NCBI GenBank assembly: GCA_002722295.1
Contig: PBLF01000017.1
Location: forward strand, 153,330 to 217,329
Origin: Stappia sp.
Lineage (GTDB): Bacteria; Pseudomonadota; Alphaproteobacteria; Rhizobiales; Stappiaceae
Direction: 5' to 3'
Length of the DNA stretch: 64,000 nucleotides
Shown here piece after piece: positions 47,490-56,934 of the stretch. Every line of letters starts with the position of its first letter. Within the stretch, counting starts at the first letter, position 1. Made by a program: the position numbers and the translations under genes. The notes under the pieces were generated by a model that ran no database searches, was not told the DNA's origin, and saw nothing but the letters and a program-made list of their open reading frames with translations.

Positions 47490-50400
47490 ATGGTTCAATC
47501 CGCATTCTTGCAGTCCCCCAGGGCGCAGCTTCCTGCGAGCGTGCGCGCACGCACCGTGACGGCGGTGCTGGGCCCGACCAATACGGGCAAGACCCACCTT
47601 GCCATCGAGCGCATGATCGCGCGCGGTTCCGGCGTGATCGGACTGCCGCTGCGGCTTCTCGCGCGCGAGGTCTACGGACGCATCGTCTCGCGGGTGGGCG
47701 AGAACCGCGTCGCGCTGGTGACAGGCGAGGAAAAGATCGTGCCGAAGGAGGCGACGTTCTGGGTCGCCACCGTCGAGGCGATGCCGCTCGACCTGTCGGT
47801 TGATTTCGTCGCCATCGACGAGGTGCAGCTCGCCTCCGATCTCGAGCGCGGCCATGTGTTCACCGACCGCCTGCTCAATATGCGTGGGCGCGAGGAAACG
47901 CTCCTGCTCGGCGCGGCGACCGCGCGCCCCCTGCTTGAACGGCTGATTCCGGGCATCAACGTGGTGACCCGGCCGCGCATGTCGATCCTGGCCTACTCGG
48001 GACAGAAGAAGATCACGCGCCTGCCGCCGCGTTCCGCGGTCGTCGCCTTTTCCTCGTCCGAGGTCTATGCGATCGCGGAACTGATCCGCCGCCAGCACGG
48101 TGGCGCGGCGGTGGTGCTCGGCTCGCTCAGCCCGCGCACCCGCAATGCCCAGGTCGAGCTCTTCCAGAACGGCGACGTCCAGCACCTGATCGCGACCGAC
48201 GCCATCGGCATGGGCCTCAATCTCGACGTCGATCACATTGCCTTCGCGGGCATCCGAAAGTTCGACGGATACCAGTACCGGATGCTGACGCCGTCCGAGA
48301 TCGGCCAGATCGGCGGGCGTGCGGGCCGACACACGCGTGACGGAACCTTCGGGGTGACCGGCCGGGTCGACCCCTTCGATGATGAACTCGTCGAGGCGCT
48401 GGAGAGCCACCGCTTCGACGCGCTCAAGGTTTTCCAGTGGCGCAACCGGGCACTTGATTTTTCCTCAATCGAAAGCCTGCGCCATTCGCTCGACGAAGCG
48501 CCGCGCGAGCAGGGACTCACCCGCGCGCCGCCCTCGGCGGACGAGACCGCCTTCGATCATGCGGTGCGAGACGAGTCGATCCGCCGGGTGGCTTCGTCGG
48601 CGGATCGGGTGGAACTGCTTTGGGATGTCTGCCAGGTCCCCGATTACCGCAAGATCGCGCCGGCGAACCATGCCGATCTCGTGGCCGGGATCTATGGCTA
48701 CATGACCCGGGATGGGGCCATCCCGGACGACTGGTTCGCGCGTCAGGTCGCCTTCGCCGACAAGGTCAATGGCGACATCGACACCCTCGCGAACCGCATT
48801 GCACACATCCGCACGTGGACCTTTGTCGCCAACAGGGCGGACTGGCTTGCCGATCCTGCCCATTGGCAAGGGGTCACGCGCGGCGTAGAAGACCGTTTAT
48901 CGGACGCTTTGCACGACAGGCTCACGCAGCGCTTTGTCGACAGGCGGACCAGCGTATTGATGCGACGGCTGAGAGAGAACGCCATGCTTGAAGCGGAAAT
49001 CACCACGGCAGGGGACGTGCTTGTCGAGGGGCAGCATGTCGGAAAGCTGCAAGGCTTCCGCTTCGCGCCGGACCCGGCTGCCGACGGCAGCGACGGAAAA
49101 GCGCTGCGGGCGGTGGCCCAGAAGGCGCTCGCAAGCGAGCTGTCGGCACGCGCCGACCGTTTGTCGCGCGCCGCGAACGAGGCGTTCGCGCTGTCGTCCG
49201 ACGGGTCGCTGCGCTGGCAGGGCGAGGTTGTTGGCCGCCTCATTCCGGGTGAAAGCGAACTGGCCCCGGCGCTGATGTTTCTCGCCGACGACACGCTCGA
49301 GACGGCGGATCGCGAAAAGGCGGAGGCCCGGCTGCAGCTCTGGCTCAAGGCCCATATCGACACGCTCGTGAAGCCGCTGCGGGATCTCGAGGAGGGCGAG
49401 GGCCTTGAAGGGCTTGCCCGCGGTGTTGCCTTCCGGCTGGTCGAATCACTCGGCATTCTGGAGCGCTCGGAGATTTCCGAGGACGTGCGTCAGCTCGACC
49501 AGACCATGCGCGCCGGCCTTCGCAAGCTCGGGGTTCGCTTCGGTGCCTATCATATCTTCGTGCCGGCGCTGTTGAAGCCGGCGCCGAGCCGTCTGATCGC
49601 GCAGCTCTGGGCGCTCAAGAACGGCTCGCCCGACATGCCGGGGCTTGACGAACTGCCGCAGCTTTCGGCCTCCGGCCGCACCTCGATTGCCGTTGATCCG
49701 GAGATTTCGCCGGCGCTCTACAAGGTGGTGGGCTTCCGGGTCTGCGGCCCGCGCGCCGTCCGCATCGATATCCTAGAGCGTCTTGCCGACCTGATCCGGC
49801 CGCTTCTGGCGTGGAAGCCGCTCGACCCTGCCGTGTCGCCGCCGGAAGGGGCGATCGCGGAGGGGGGCGGGTTCACCGTGACGGTGGCCATGACGTCCCT
49901 GCTCGGTTGTGCCGGCGAGGACTTTTCCGCTGTTCTTAAATCCCTCGGCTATCGGTCGGAAACGCGGGAGATCCAGCGCCCGGTGGTTGCCGCTCCGGCG
50001 GAGGCGGCCGGCGCAGAAGTGCCGAAGCCGGCAGCCGATGACGGCAGCGACCCGGCTCCTGCCGTGACCGCAAGCGAGGATCCCGCAGAAACGCCGGGTG
50101 CCGCCGACGACACGTCGACGGTCGAGGTTGCCGCGCAGCCTGCGGCCGCGAGCGCGCCGACGGAAGAGAGCGGGGAATCCGCTGCCGCCGACCTCTCTCC
50201 CTCGACCGTGAGCGAGGTGGATCCCGCCGTTTCGGTTTCGGCGGATGGTGTTGCCGGAGAAGCCGGAGAGACGCCCGTGCTGCCGCTTGGCCAGCCCGAA
50301 CTTGAAACGGTCACGATCGAGATCTGGCGTCCCGGTCGCCGGGACCGTCGTCCGCGTGACGGCGCGGGCGCGCGTCGCGGCCATCAGGGCCGTGGTGGCG

Positions 50401-50666
50401 AAGGGCAGGGCGAGGGCGGTCGTCGCGATGGCGGCAAGCCGCGCGGCAAGCCCAGGACCGTGAACCAGTTCGGCTCCGACAAGGGTGGACGTCCCGCGCG
50501 CAGCGGTGACGGTGCGGGCCGGGGCGGCCCGCGTCCCGATGGCGGCAAGCCGCGCGGGGGAAAACCCGGCGGTCGCAACGACCGCCCGGCGACCATCGAT
50601 CCGGATTCGCCCTTTGCGAAGCTGGCGGCACTCAAGGCCGATCTGGAGAAGAAGCCGAAATCCTGA
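47490..50666 (+). CDS. Suv3-like superfamily 2 helicase
   Basis: The protein of about 1058 residues has helicase motifs GPTNTGKTHLAIERMI (Walker A), FVAIDEVQLASD (DExx box), GAATARPLLERLIP, LSPRTRNAQVELFQ and IATDAIGMGLNLDVDHIAFAGIRKFDG, with QIGGRAGRHTRDG. This is the mitochondrial Suv3/MgpS type of RNA helicase found in alphaproteobacteria. The C-terminal ~200 residues are low-complexity: Ala/Glu/Pro-rich, then Arg/Gly-rich RGG-like repeats ending in a Lys tail, likely RNA-binding. ATG 47490 is the most plausible start; the longer frame to 47205 has no helicase features. Confidence 0.9.
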   Translation: MVQSAFLQSPRAQLPASVRARTVTAVLGPTNTGKTHLAIERMIARGSGVIGLPLRLLAREVYGRIVSRVGENRVALVTGEEKIVPKEATFWVATVEAMPLDLSVDFVAIDEVQLASDLERGHVFTDRLLNMRGREETLLLGAATARPLLERLIPGINVVTRPRMSILAYSGQKKITRLPPRSAVVAFSSSEVYAIAELIRRQHGGAAVVLGSLSPRTRNAQVELFQNGDVQHLIATDAIGMGLNLDVDHIAFAGIRKFDGYQYRMLTPSEIGQIGGRAGRHTRDGTFGVTGRVDPFDDELVEALESHRFDALKVFQWRNRALDFSSIESLRHSLDEAPREQGLTRAPPSADETAFDHAVRDESIRRVASSADRVELLWDVCQVPDYRKIAPANHADLVAGIYGYMTRDGAIPDDWFARQVAFADKVNGDIDTLANRIAHIRTWTFVANRADWLADPAHWQGVTRGVEDRLSDALHDRLTQRFVDRRTSVLMRRLRENAMLEAEITTAGDVLVEGQHVGKLQGFRFAPDPAADGSDGKALRAVAQKALASELSARADRLSRAANEAFALSSDGSLRWQGEVVGRLIPGESELAPALMFLADDTLETADREKAEARLQLWLKAHIDTLVKPLRDLEEGEGLEGLARGVAFRLVESLGILERSEISEDVRQLDQTMRAGLRKLGVRFGAYHIFVPALLKPAPSRLIAQLWALKNGSPDMPGLDELPQLSASGRTSIAVDPEISPALYKVVGFRVCGPRAVRIDILERLADLIRPLLAWKPLDPAVSPPEGAIAEGGGFTVTVAMTSLLGCAGEDFSAVLKSLGYRSETREIQRPVVAAPAEAAGAEVPKPAADDGSDPAPAVTASEDPAETPGAADDTSTVEVAAQPAAASAPTEESGESAAADLSPSTVSEVDPAVSVSADGVAGEAGETPVLPLGQPELETVTIEIWRPGRRDRRPRDGAGARRGHQGRGGEGQGEGGRRDGGKPRGKPRTVNQFGSDKGGRPARSGDGAGRGGPRPDGGKPRGGKPGGRNDRPATIDPDSPFAKLAALKADLEKKPKS

Positions 50667-50753
50667 TCCGCGCCGCCCGGTGGCCTGTGACGTGACCCGG
50701 GCCATGATGCCTTGGAGCGAGCGGGCGACGCGCCGGGACGGGAGGAGCAAGGA

Positions 50754-51227
50754 GTGGGATCTTCCACCGAGATGGGCGGTGGCGTTTCGGCGCCGGCGCA
50801 AAGGGTCGACAAGTGGCTGTGGTTCGCGCGGGTGGTCAAGTCGCGCAGCCTGGCCCAGAAGCTTGTGGCCGGCGGGCATGTGCGCATCAATCGCGACAAG
50901 ACGACGACGCCGTCGAAGACGGTGCGCGCGGGAGACGTTCTGACCGTCGCCGTAGCCGAGCGCATTCTCGTTATGAAGGTGCTTCTGCCGGGCACCCGGC
51001 GCGGCCCGGCGCCCGAAGCCCAGACACTCTACGAACTGATCTCTCCCTTGCCAGCCGGTGCGAGCGGTGCCCCTGGCGGCGCCGACGAGGCGAGTGTCAA
51101 GGACGATGGCTCCGGACGCCCGCTCGCCGCGCAGGGGAGGGACCCGGCGCGCCGTGAGCGGGGAAGCGGACGTCCGACGAAACGGGATCGCCGGGCAACC
51201 GACAGGCTGCGTGGCGACTGGTCGTGA
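50754..51227 (+). CDS. hslR: S4-domain RNA-binding protein, Hsp15/HslR-like
   Basis: The 157-residue protein has an N-terminal S4 domain: QRVDKWLWFARVVKSRSLAQKLVAGGHVRINRDK, then VRAGDVLTVAV. Hsp15 binds 50S subunits carrying blocked nascent chains. A basic tail rich in Arg and Gly follows. GTG 50754 is chosen for GGAGGAG six nt upstream; ATG 50772 is the alternative. It sits in the conserved helicase-S4-fdxA-carD run. Confidence 0.88.
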   Translation: MGSSTEMGGGVSAPAQRVDKWLWFARVVKSRSLAQKLVAGGHVRINRDKTTTPSKTVRAGDVLTVAVAERILVMKVLLPGTRRGPAPEAQTLYELISPLPAGASGAPGGADEASVKDDGSGRPLAAQGRDPARRERGSGRPTKRDRRATDRLRGDWS

Positions 51228-51373
51228 GCGGGGCAGGTCCGCTGCGGCAATCGGTCCCGCGTTCGGGAAAACCGTCCGCGCGTTTCATCGAAACGATGGC
51301 GGCTTAAGAGGTTGTCCGGGGCAACTTCGCAAAATCGTTCTCTTTCGACACTGACCGGCAACATATTCCGAAC

Positions 51374-51402
51374 TTGAAGCCTTTCGGCAAACCCGATACG
51401 CA
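51374..51402 (+). promoter_or_regulatory. Candidate fdxA promoter
   Basis: TTGAAG (51374-51379), a 17-bp spacer and TACGCA (51397-51402) lie 148 nt upstream of fdxA. The -10 is only a partial match. The rest of the 322-nt hslR-fdxA gap shows no supported gene. Confidence 0.35.
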
Positions 51403-51549
51403 GATTGCCTGAAACGATGGCGCGCGAAGCCGTGCCGTTTTTGCCTTGTGGCCCCCGGAGGGGAGAGACGGGGCGCTGCGAGGCGCGGGATCAGGCGAGG
51501 CCGCCCAAGGGGAGGCAACCGCGCGGGCCTGCGCCGCAAGAGGACAACG

Positions 51550-51888
51550 ATGACCTATATCGTCACGGATAACTGCATCAAGTGCAAGTACACCGACTGT
51601 GTCGAGGTTTGCCCGGTCGACTGTTTCTACGAGGGCGAGAACATGCTCGTCATCAATCCGGACGAGTGCATCGACTGCGGCGTCTGCGAACCGGAATGCC
51701 CTGCGGATGCGATCCGGCCGGATACGGAGCCCGGGCTGGAGAAGTGGCTCGAGGTCAACACAGAGTATTCGACCAAGTGGCCGAACATCACGGTCAAGAA
51801 GGACCAGTTGCCCGAGGCCGAGGAATTCGACGGCAAGACCGGCAAGTACGAGGCGTATTTCTCGGTGGAACCGGGGTCGGGGGACTGA
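51550..51888 (+). CDS. fdxA: 7Fe ferredoxin FdxA
   Basis: The 112-residue ferredoxin has [21 protein letters not shown] and [16 protein letters not shown], the [3Fe-4S][4Fe-4S] pattern, and the long C-terminal tail typical of FdxA. It is a low-potential electron carrier. ATG 51550 begins the canonical [13 protein letters not shown]. Confidence 0.97.
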   Translation: MTYIVTDNCIKCKYTDCVEVCPVDCFYEGENMLVINPDECIDCGVCEPECPADAIRPDTEPGLEKWLEVNTEYSTKWPNITVKKDQLPEAEEFDGKTGKYEAYFSVEPGSGD

Positions 51889-51943
51889 CCTCGCAGGCCG
51901 CGGGCACATGTCCCGCGAAGCGCCGGACAGGCAAGTGAAATTT

Positions 51944-51978
51944 CATTGCCGGGCCGCCTTCCGCGCGGGCCGGCAATG
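51944..51978 (+). terminator. Hairpin after fdxA
   Basis: CATTGCCGG (51944-51952) pairs with CCGGCAATG (51970-51978) around a GC-rich 17-nt loop. No immediate T run follows, but an AT-rich stretch begins 12 nt later. Possible terminator. Confidence 0.45.
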
Positions 51979-51996
51979 CTCGCGTGTCTCAGTATT

Positions 51997-52024
51997 TTGA
52001 TTTTTGAAGTTTTTGTGGTAGTCT
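51997..52024 (+). promoter_or_regulatory. Candidate carD promoter
   Basis: TTGATT (51997-52002), a 16-bp spacer and TAGTCT (52019-52024) lie in an AT-rich patch. A transcript from about 52031 would carry the hairpin-T7 and micro-ORF before carD. Confidence 0.4.
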
Positions 52025-52056
52025 ACTTCCCTCAGTTACCGATGGTCCGGTCCCGC

Positions 52057-52077
52057 CCTCCCGACGGAGGTTTTTTT
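52057..52077 (+). terminator. Hairpin plus T7 in the carD leader (attenuator-like)
   Basis: CCTCC (52057-52061), CGAC and GGAGG (52066-52070) form a short stem followed by seven T (52071-52077). The GGAGG arm is also an ideal ribosome site for the ATG at 52078, so termination and translation would compete. Confidence 0.5.
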
Positions 52078-52155
52078 ATGGTTGCGGCCCAGTCTCCGCA
52101 CGACTGCCCGTGGCATCTCGCCTTTTCGACTGGAGTTTCATGTTCGGATAACTGA
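52078..52155 (+). CDS. Possible 25-residue leader peptide upstream of carD
   Basis: ATG 52078 lies seven nt after GGAGG and opens a 25-codon frame (MVAAQSPHDCPWHLAFSTG...CSDN) ending at TGA 52153-52155. It has two Cys and one Trp and no recognisable similarity. The perfect ribosome site is the main reason to list it. It could be a leader peptide, or chance. Confidence 0.35.
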   Translation: MVAAQSPHDCPWHLAFSTGVSCSDN

Positions 52156-52279
52156 TCAGCGAATAACGTACGGCAATGGACCCGGATCGGGCGGGTGCGT
52201 CGGCGTGCGTTTCTCCGTGGACGGGCGGATCTCCGCCCCCGGCCCGCAGGGGGCCGAAATGCAGGAGTTGCATAGGCGT

Positions 52280-52864
52280 ATGGCAACAACGATGAAGAAG
52301 ACTTCGCAGCGACAGGGGTTCAAGACGGGCGAGTTCATCGTCTATCCCGCTCATGGCGTCGGTCAGATCACGGCCATCGAGGAGCAGAACGTCGCAGGCT
52401 ATGCACTCGAGCTTCTTGTAATCAACTTCGAGCAGGACAAGATGACGCTCCGCGTCCCCGTGGCCAAGATCGCGTCCGTGGGCATGCGCAAGCTCGCCGA
52501 TCCGGCGGCCGTGAAGAAGGCTCTGGAGACCGTGCGCGGGCGTCCGCGCGTGAAGCGCACGATGTGGAGCCGCCGCGCCCAGGAGTATGAGGCGAAGATC
52601 AATTCCGGCGATCTGATCTCGATCTCCGAAGTCGTTCGCGACCTTTTCCGCTCCGACACGCAGCCCGAGCAGTCCTATTCCGAGCGTCAGCTCTATGAGG
52701 CGGCGCTTGACCGCATGTCCCGCGAGATTGCGGCTGTCCAGAAGTGCTCGGACACCGAGGCGATCCGTCAGATCGAGCAGAACCTTGCCAAGTCCGCCGG
52801 CCGCAAGCCCGCCGCGGCGCCCGGCGAGGACGACGGCGAGACGGAGCAGACCGAGGCGGCGTGA
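52280..52864 (+). CDS. carD: CarD-family transcriptional regulator (CdnL-like)
   Basis: The 194-residue protein has the N-terminal RNA-polymerase-interacting domain FIVYPAHGVGQITAIEEQNVAGYALELLVINFEQDKMTLRVPV, followed by the helical DNA-binding domain (RAQEYEAKINSGDLISISEVVRDLFRS). CdnL/CarD stabilises open complexes at rRNA and housekeeping promoters. ATG 52280 and 52292 are both possible. The acidic C-terminal tail is variable. Confidence 0.95.
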   Translation: MATTMKKTSQRQGFKTGEFIVYPAHGVGQITAIEEQNVAGYALELLVINFEQDKMTLRVPVAKIASVGMRKLADPAAVKKALETVRGRPRVKRTMWSRRAQEYEAKINSGDLISISEVVRDLFRSDTQPEQSYSERQLYEAALDRMSREIAAVQKCSDTEAIRQIEQNLAKSAGRKPAAAPGEDDGETEQTEAA

Positions 52865-52897
52865 TTGTTGCTTCGGTGTTTCGATCCTGAACAATGG

Positions 52898-52930
52898 AAA
52901 GCCCGGCCTCGTGCCGGGCTTTCTTGTTTT
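52898..52930 (+). terminator. carD terminator
   Basis: AAAGCCCGGC (52898-52907) pairs with GCCGGGCTTT (52913-52922) over a five-base loop, followed by CTTGTTTT. It lies 33 nt after carD. Confidence 0.9.
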
Positions 52931-53019
52931 CGGGCGCTCATGGCGACGGATATCAGAAAAACTGATTGACCATGATTGCAAGTCCTATTGGTGCTGATTG
53001 CGTCCGGATTGCATTCTGA

Positions 53020-53038
53020 CGGCAAGTGTCGCTTGCCG
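53020..53038 (+). repeat. Hairpin in the rpoH2 upstream region
   Basis: CGGCAAG (53020-53026) and CTTGCCG (53032-53038) form a 7-bp stem with loop TGTCG. It is one of two dyads in the 408-nt carD-rpoH2 gap, which otherwise shows no supported gene. Confidence 0.55.
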
Positions 53039-53104
53039 GTGCGTGGCGGATGGAACCGTTCCGTCCTGTTCCGCGTTTCCAGTAGAGGCCCTGCGTGAGC
53101 CGGG

Positions 53105-53130
53105 GCGTCACAGTCTGTTCCATGTGACGC
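53105..53130. promoter_or_regulatory. Inverted repeat upstream of rpoH2
   Basis: GCGTCAC (53105-53111) and GTGACGC (53124-53130) are perfect 7-bp arms with a 12-nt spacer, about 145 nt before the rpoH2 start. It could be a regulator site or mRNA stem. Confidence 0.5.
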
Positions 53131-53272
53131 GATACCCTTGGCTGGCGTGCCTTCAGCAGGCATGCCGCTCCGCCCGAGTGCCGGGGGAGCTTGCCGGACC
53201 GGAAGCGACTGAACCGAAACCGGTGTCGTTGCGTACTCAAGTACAGTTTCGCAAGACGCGGAGGATCCGACC

Positions 53273-54142
53273 GTGAGCTATCTGTCCGGTAACCGACGTC
53301 AACTCGTTCGCGCGGCCATGAACGCGCCCTATCTCTCCCGCGAGGAAGAACGCGACCTCGCCGTGTCCTGGCGTCACGACGGCGACGAGGCGGCGCTTGA
53401 ACGCCTCAGCCTCGCCCATATGCGTCTCGTCATCGCGGTCGCGGCCAAATACAGGAACTTCGGCCTGTCCATGAACGACCTCATCCAGGAGGGACATATC
53501 GGGCTCCTGGAGGCGGCGGCAAGGTTCGAGCCGGAGCGCGAGGTGCGTTTCTCGACTTATGCCACCTGGTGGATTCGTGCCTCGATCCAGGATTACATCC
53601 TGCGCAACTGGTCCATCGTGCGTGGCGGGACCTCGTCGACGCAGAAGGCGCTGTTCTTCAACCTGCGCCGCCTGCGCGCGAAACTGTCGAGCGGGGTCAC
53701 GCAGATCAGCGAGAGCGAACTCGTTGACCGCATCGCGACCACCATGGGTGTCAAGCGCGGTGACGTGGAAACCATGAGCGCGCGCCTTTCCGGACCCGAC
53801 ACGTCGCTCAATGCCCCCATGGTCGAGGGGGACGGCACCAGCGCCGACAGGCAGGACTTCCTCGTCTCGGACGATCCGCTGCCCGAGGAGATGGTCGGCG
53901 GGGCGATAGACGGCGAGCGGCGTCATCGCTGGCTGGAGAGTGCGCTCGGCGTCCTGAGCGAACGCGAACTCAGGATCGTGCGGGAGCGTCGCCTGAGCGA
54001 GGAGGGCGCGACGCTGGAGGCGCTCGGCAAGACGCTGGGCATCTCCAAGGAGCGTGTGCGCCAGATCGAGAACCGGGCGCTGGAGAAGCTGCGCCAGGCG
54101 CTGCTCAAGGTCCAGCCGGACAAGATCGCCTACAGCGGCTGA
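53273..54142 (+). CDS. rpoH2: RNA polymerase sigma-32 family factor, RpoH2 type
   Basis: The 289-residue sigma factor has region 2 (NDLIQEGHIGLLEAAARFEPEREVRFSTYATWWIRASIQDYILRNWSIV), the RpoH box (STQKALFFNLRRLRAK) and region 4 (TLEALGKTLGISKERVRQIENRALEKL). Sequence and context after carD fit the second RpoH paralogue of Rhizobiales, linked to oxidative and singlet-oxygen stress. The start is GTG 53273 with GGAG eight nt upstream. Confidence 0.92.
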   Translation: MSYLSGNRRQLVRAAMNAPYLSREEERDLAVSWRHDGDEAALERLSLAHMRLVIAVAAKYRNFGLSMNDLIQEGHIGLLEAAARFEPEREVRFSTYATWWIRASIQDYILRNWSIVRGGTSSTQKALFFNLRRLRAKLSSGVTQISESELVDRIATTMGVKRGDVETMSARLSGPDTSLNAPMVEGDGTSADRQDFLVSDDPLPEEMVGGAIDGERRHRWLESALGVLSERELRIVRERRLSEEGATLEALGKTLGISKERVRQIENRALEKLRQALLKVQPDKIAYSG

Positions 54143-54295
54143 GCCGGGGCGGCATGGCAGCGGTGCCATGCCGGTGCACGCGACGTCACATGATGCGGCA
54201 ACCACCGGCTTTCCGGCGGTTGCCACCTTTCCGGCAGTGCAGTAGGAAAGGCGTCCGATCGCAAGTCAGACGCCCCGCCGCCCAAGGAACTGCCG

Positions 54296-55375
54296 ATGTC
54301 CGCACGCAAAGCCCTCATCACCGGCGTGACCGGTCAGGATGGCGCCTATCTCGCCCGCCTGCTTCTCGACAAGGGCTATGAGGTGCACGGGCTGAAGCGC
54401 CGGTCTTCCTCGTTCAACACCGGCCGTATCGACCCGATCGTGCAGGACCGGCACGAGAGGGACGCGCGTTTCTTTCTTCACTACGGCGATCTGACCGACA
54501 GTTCCAACCTTATCCGGCTGGTCGGCGAAATCCGGCCGACGGAGATCTACAATCTCGCGGCCCAGAGCCATGTCATGGTCAGCTTCGAGACGCCGGAGTA
54601 CACGGCCAACGCCGATGCCATCGGCGTGCTGCGTCTCCTTGAAGCCGTGCGCATCCTCGGGCTCGAGTCGACTTGCCGCTTCTATCAGGCCTCGACCTCC
54701 GAGCTTTACGGCAAGGTGCAGGAAGTGCCGCAGCGCGAGACAACGCCGTTCTATCCGCGCTCGCCCTATGCCGCCGCGAAGCTTTACGGCTACTGGATGA
54801 CGGTGAACTATCGCGAGGCCTATGGCATTCACGCCAGCAACGGCATCCTGTTCAACCACGAAAGCCCGCTGCGCGGTGAGACCTTCGTCACCCGCAAGAT
54901 CACCCGCGCGGTGGCGGCCATCGAACTGGGGCTGCAGGAACAGCTCTATCTCGGCAATCTGGATGCGAAGCGCGACTGGGGCCATGCACGCGACTATGCC
55001 GAGGGCATGTGGCGCATTCTGCAGCAGGACGCGCCGGACGACTATGTCCTGGCGACGGGTGAGACTCACACGGTTCGCGAGTTCGTCGAGCGCGCGTTCG
55101 CCCGTGTCGGACGGGACGTGGCCTGGAGCGGCGAGGGCGTCGAGGAAAAGGGCCATGACCGCAAGAGCGGGAAGCTCCTGGTCGCGGTTGATCCGGCCTA
55201 CTTCCGCCCGACCGAGGTCGATCTCCTGCTTGGCGACCCGACCAAGGCGCGCGAGAAGCTGGGCTGGACCCACACCACGGATTTTGCGGCGCTTGTCGAT
55301 GACATGGTCGATGCCGACCTGGAGCTTCTCAGGGTCGAGCGGCTGGCACGACGGGCCTACGGGCGGGACGAGTAA
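54296..55375 (+). CDS. gmd: GDP-mannose 4,6-dehydratase
   Basis: The 359-residue extended SDR has [41 protein letters not shown], the catalytic [21 protein letters not shown], and [22 protein letters not shown]. It converts GDP-mannose to GDP-4-keto-6-deoxymannose. It is followed 5 nt later by fcl, making the GDP-L-fucose pathway. Confidence 0.97.
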   Translation: MSARKALITGVTGQDGAYLARLLLDKGYEVHGLKRRSSSFNTGRIDPIVQDRHERDARFFLHYGDLTDSSNLIRLVGEIRPTEIYNLAAQSHVMVSFETPEYTANADAIGVLRLLEAVRILGLESTCRFYQASTSELYGKVQEVPQRETTPFYPRSPYAAAKLYGYWMTVNYREAYGIHASNGILFNHESPLRGETFVTRKITRAVAAIELGLQEQLYLGNLDAKRDWGHARDYAEGMWRILQQDAPDDYVLATGETHTVREFVERAFARVGRDVAWSGEGVEEKGHDRKSGKLLVAVDPAYFRPTEVDLLLGDPTKAREKLGWTHTTDFAALVDDMVDADLELLRVERLARRAYGRDE

Positions 55376-55380
55376 GCGCC

Positions 55381-56328
55381 ATGAGCGAAAGCATCCTGAG
55401 CGCGGGCAAGCGCATCTTCGTTGCCGGTCATCGCGGAATGGCCGGGTCGGCGATCTGCCGCAGGCTTGAGCGCGAGGCGGCCGAGGGGGTTACCCGGACG
55501 CGTTCCGAGCTCGACCTTTCCGACCAGGCGGCCGTGCGTACCTTCTTCGCCGGCGAGCGGATCGATGCGGTGGTCGTGGCCGCGGCAAGGGTCGGCGGCA
55601 TCCTTGCAAACGCCCGTCAGCCGGTCGATTTCCTGCGCGACAATCTCGAGATCCAGACCAATGTCATCGGCGCAGCCGCGGACGCGGGCGTCGGCCGCCT
55701 GGTCTTCCTCGGATCGTCCTGTATCTACCCAAAGTTCGCCGAGCAGCCGATCCGGGAAGAGGCGCTGATGACGGCGCCGCTCGAGCCGACGAACCAATGG
55801 TATGCTGTTGCCAAGATTGCCGGTGTCTACCTGTGCCAGGCCTATCGCGAGCAGCACGGTCTTGCCTATGTTTCGGCCATGCCGACCAATCTCTATGGCC
55901 CGAACGACAATTTCGACCTCGCCACCAGCCACGTCCTGCCAGCGCTGATCCGCAAGTTCATCGAGGCGGAGGAGCGCGGCGACGACACGGTCGAGATCTG
56001 GGGCAGCGGCACGCCGCTGCGGGAGTTCATGCATGTCGACGACCTCGCCGACGCGATCGTCTTCCTGCTGGAGACCTATGACGGGGACCTGCCGCTCAAC
56101 GTGGGGTCGGGGCAGGAAATCTCGATCGGCGATCTGGCACGGCTTGTCGCGCGCGAGACGGGCTTTTCGGGGCGGCTTGCCTTCGATGCGACGAAACCCG
56201 ACGGTACTCCCCGAAAACTGATGGATTCCTCGCGGCTTTCAGCGCTCGGCTGGCGCCCGAAGATTCCGCTCGAGCAGGGCATTCGCGATACGATTGCATG
56301 GTACAAGGCATTGCGGACGGCGGCCTGA
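55381..56328 (+). CDS. fcl: GDP-L-fucose synthase
   Basis: The 315-residue SDR epimerase/reductase has [36 protein letters not shown], the catalytic [11 protein letters not shown] and [15 protein letters not shown]. It completes GDP-L-fucose from the Gmd product with NADPH. The fucose presumably goes to surface polysaccharide; no glycosyltransferase is in the window. Confidence 0.97.
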   Translation: MSESILSAGKRIFVAGHRGMAGSAICRRLEREAAEGVTRTRSELDLSDQAAVRTFFAGERIDAVVVAAARVGGILANARQPVDFLRDNLEIQTNVIGAAADAGVGRLVFLGSSCIYPKFAEQPIREEALMTAPLEPTNQWYAVAKIAGVYLCQAYREQHGLAYVSAMPTNLYGPNDNFDLATSHVLPALIRKFIEAEERGDDTVEIWGSGTPLREFMHVDDLADAIVFLLETYDGDLPLNVGSGQEISIGDLARLVARETGFSGRLAFDATKPDGTPRKLMDSSRLSALGWRPKIPLEQGIRDTIAWYKALRTAA

Positions 56329-56382
56329 CCCGACTTTACTGTCCCCGCCGGCCATACAGCCGGCCAACATGGCAAGTTTCGG

Positions 56383-56931
56383 ATGACGATCGAAAAACTC
56401 CATCTCGGCTGCGGCGTGAAGCACATTCCCGGCTTCTATCATGTGGATGCGCTCGACTATCCCCATGTGGACCGGATCGGGCCGGTCGAGGACCTTTCCT
56501 TCATTCCCGACAACACGGTCAAACTGATCTACGCCTGCCACGTGCTGGAGCATTTCGGCCGCAACGAGTTCAAGTCCGTGCTGGCGGAGTGGTGCCGCGT
56601 GCTTGCGCCTGAAGGCGTTCTGCGTCTGGCGGTGCCCGACTTTCAGGCCGCGGCGGAGCTTTACGTCGATCCCGACAACGGCATCGGCCTGCCGCAGGTT
56701 CTCGGTCTGATCGTGGGCGGGCAGCGCGACCAGTACGACTATCACAAGGTCGCCTTCGACGAGAAAGTGCTGTCAGAAGCCCTGCTCGAGGTGGGCTTTT
56801 CGTCCGTGCGCCGCTGGGACTGGCGCAAGACCGAGCACAGCGGGCTCGACGACTATTCGCAGGCGTATCTTCCGCACATGGCGAAGGACACCGGCCGCCT
56901 CGTGAGCCTCAATCTGGAAGGCGTGAAGTAG
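56383..56931 (+). CDS. Predicted SAM-dependent methyltransferase in the GDP-fucose cluster
   Basis: The 182-residue short class I methyltransferase-like protein has KLHLGCGVKHIPGFYHVD, VKLIYACHVLEHFGRNEF and WCRVLAPEGVLRLAVPDF. Related small proteins occur in polysaccharide clusters and may methylate deoxysugars. It lies 54 nt after fcl in the same direction. It converges on the GGDEF gene with only 3 nt between stops and no visible terminator. Confidence 0.85.
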   Translation: MTIEKLHLGCGVKHIPGFYHVDALDYPHVDRIGPVEDLSFIPDNTVKLIYACHVLEHFGRNEFKSVLAEWCRVLAPEGVLRLAVPDFQAAAELYVDPDNGIGLPQVLGLIVGGQRDQYDYHKVAFDEKVLSEALLEVGFSSVRRWDWRKTEHSGLDDYSQAYLPHMAKDTGRLVSLNLEGVK

Positions 56932-56934
56932 GCT

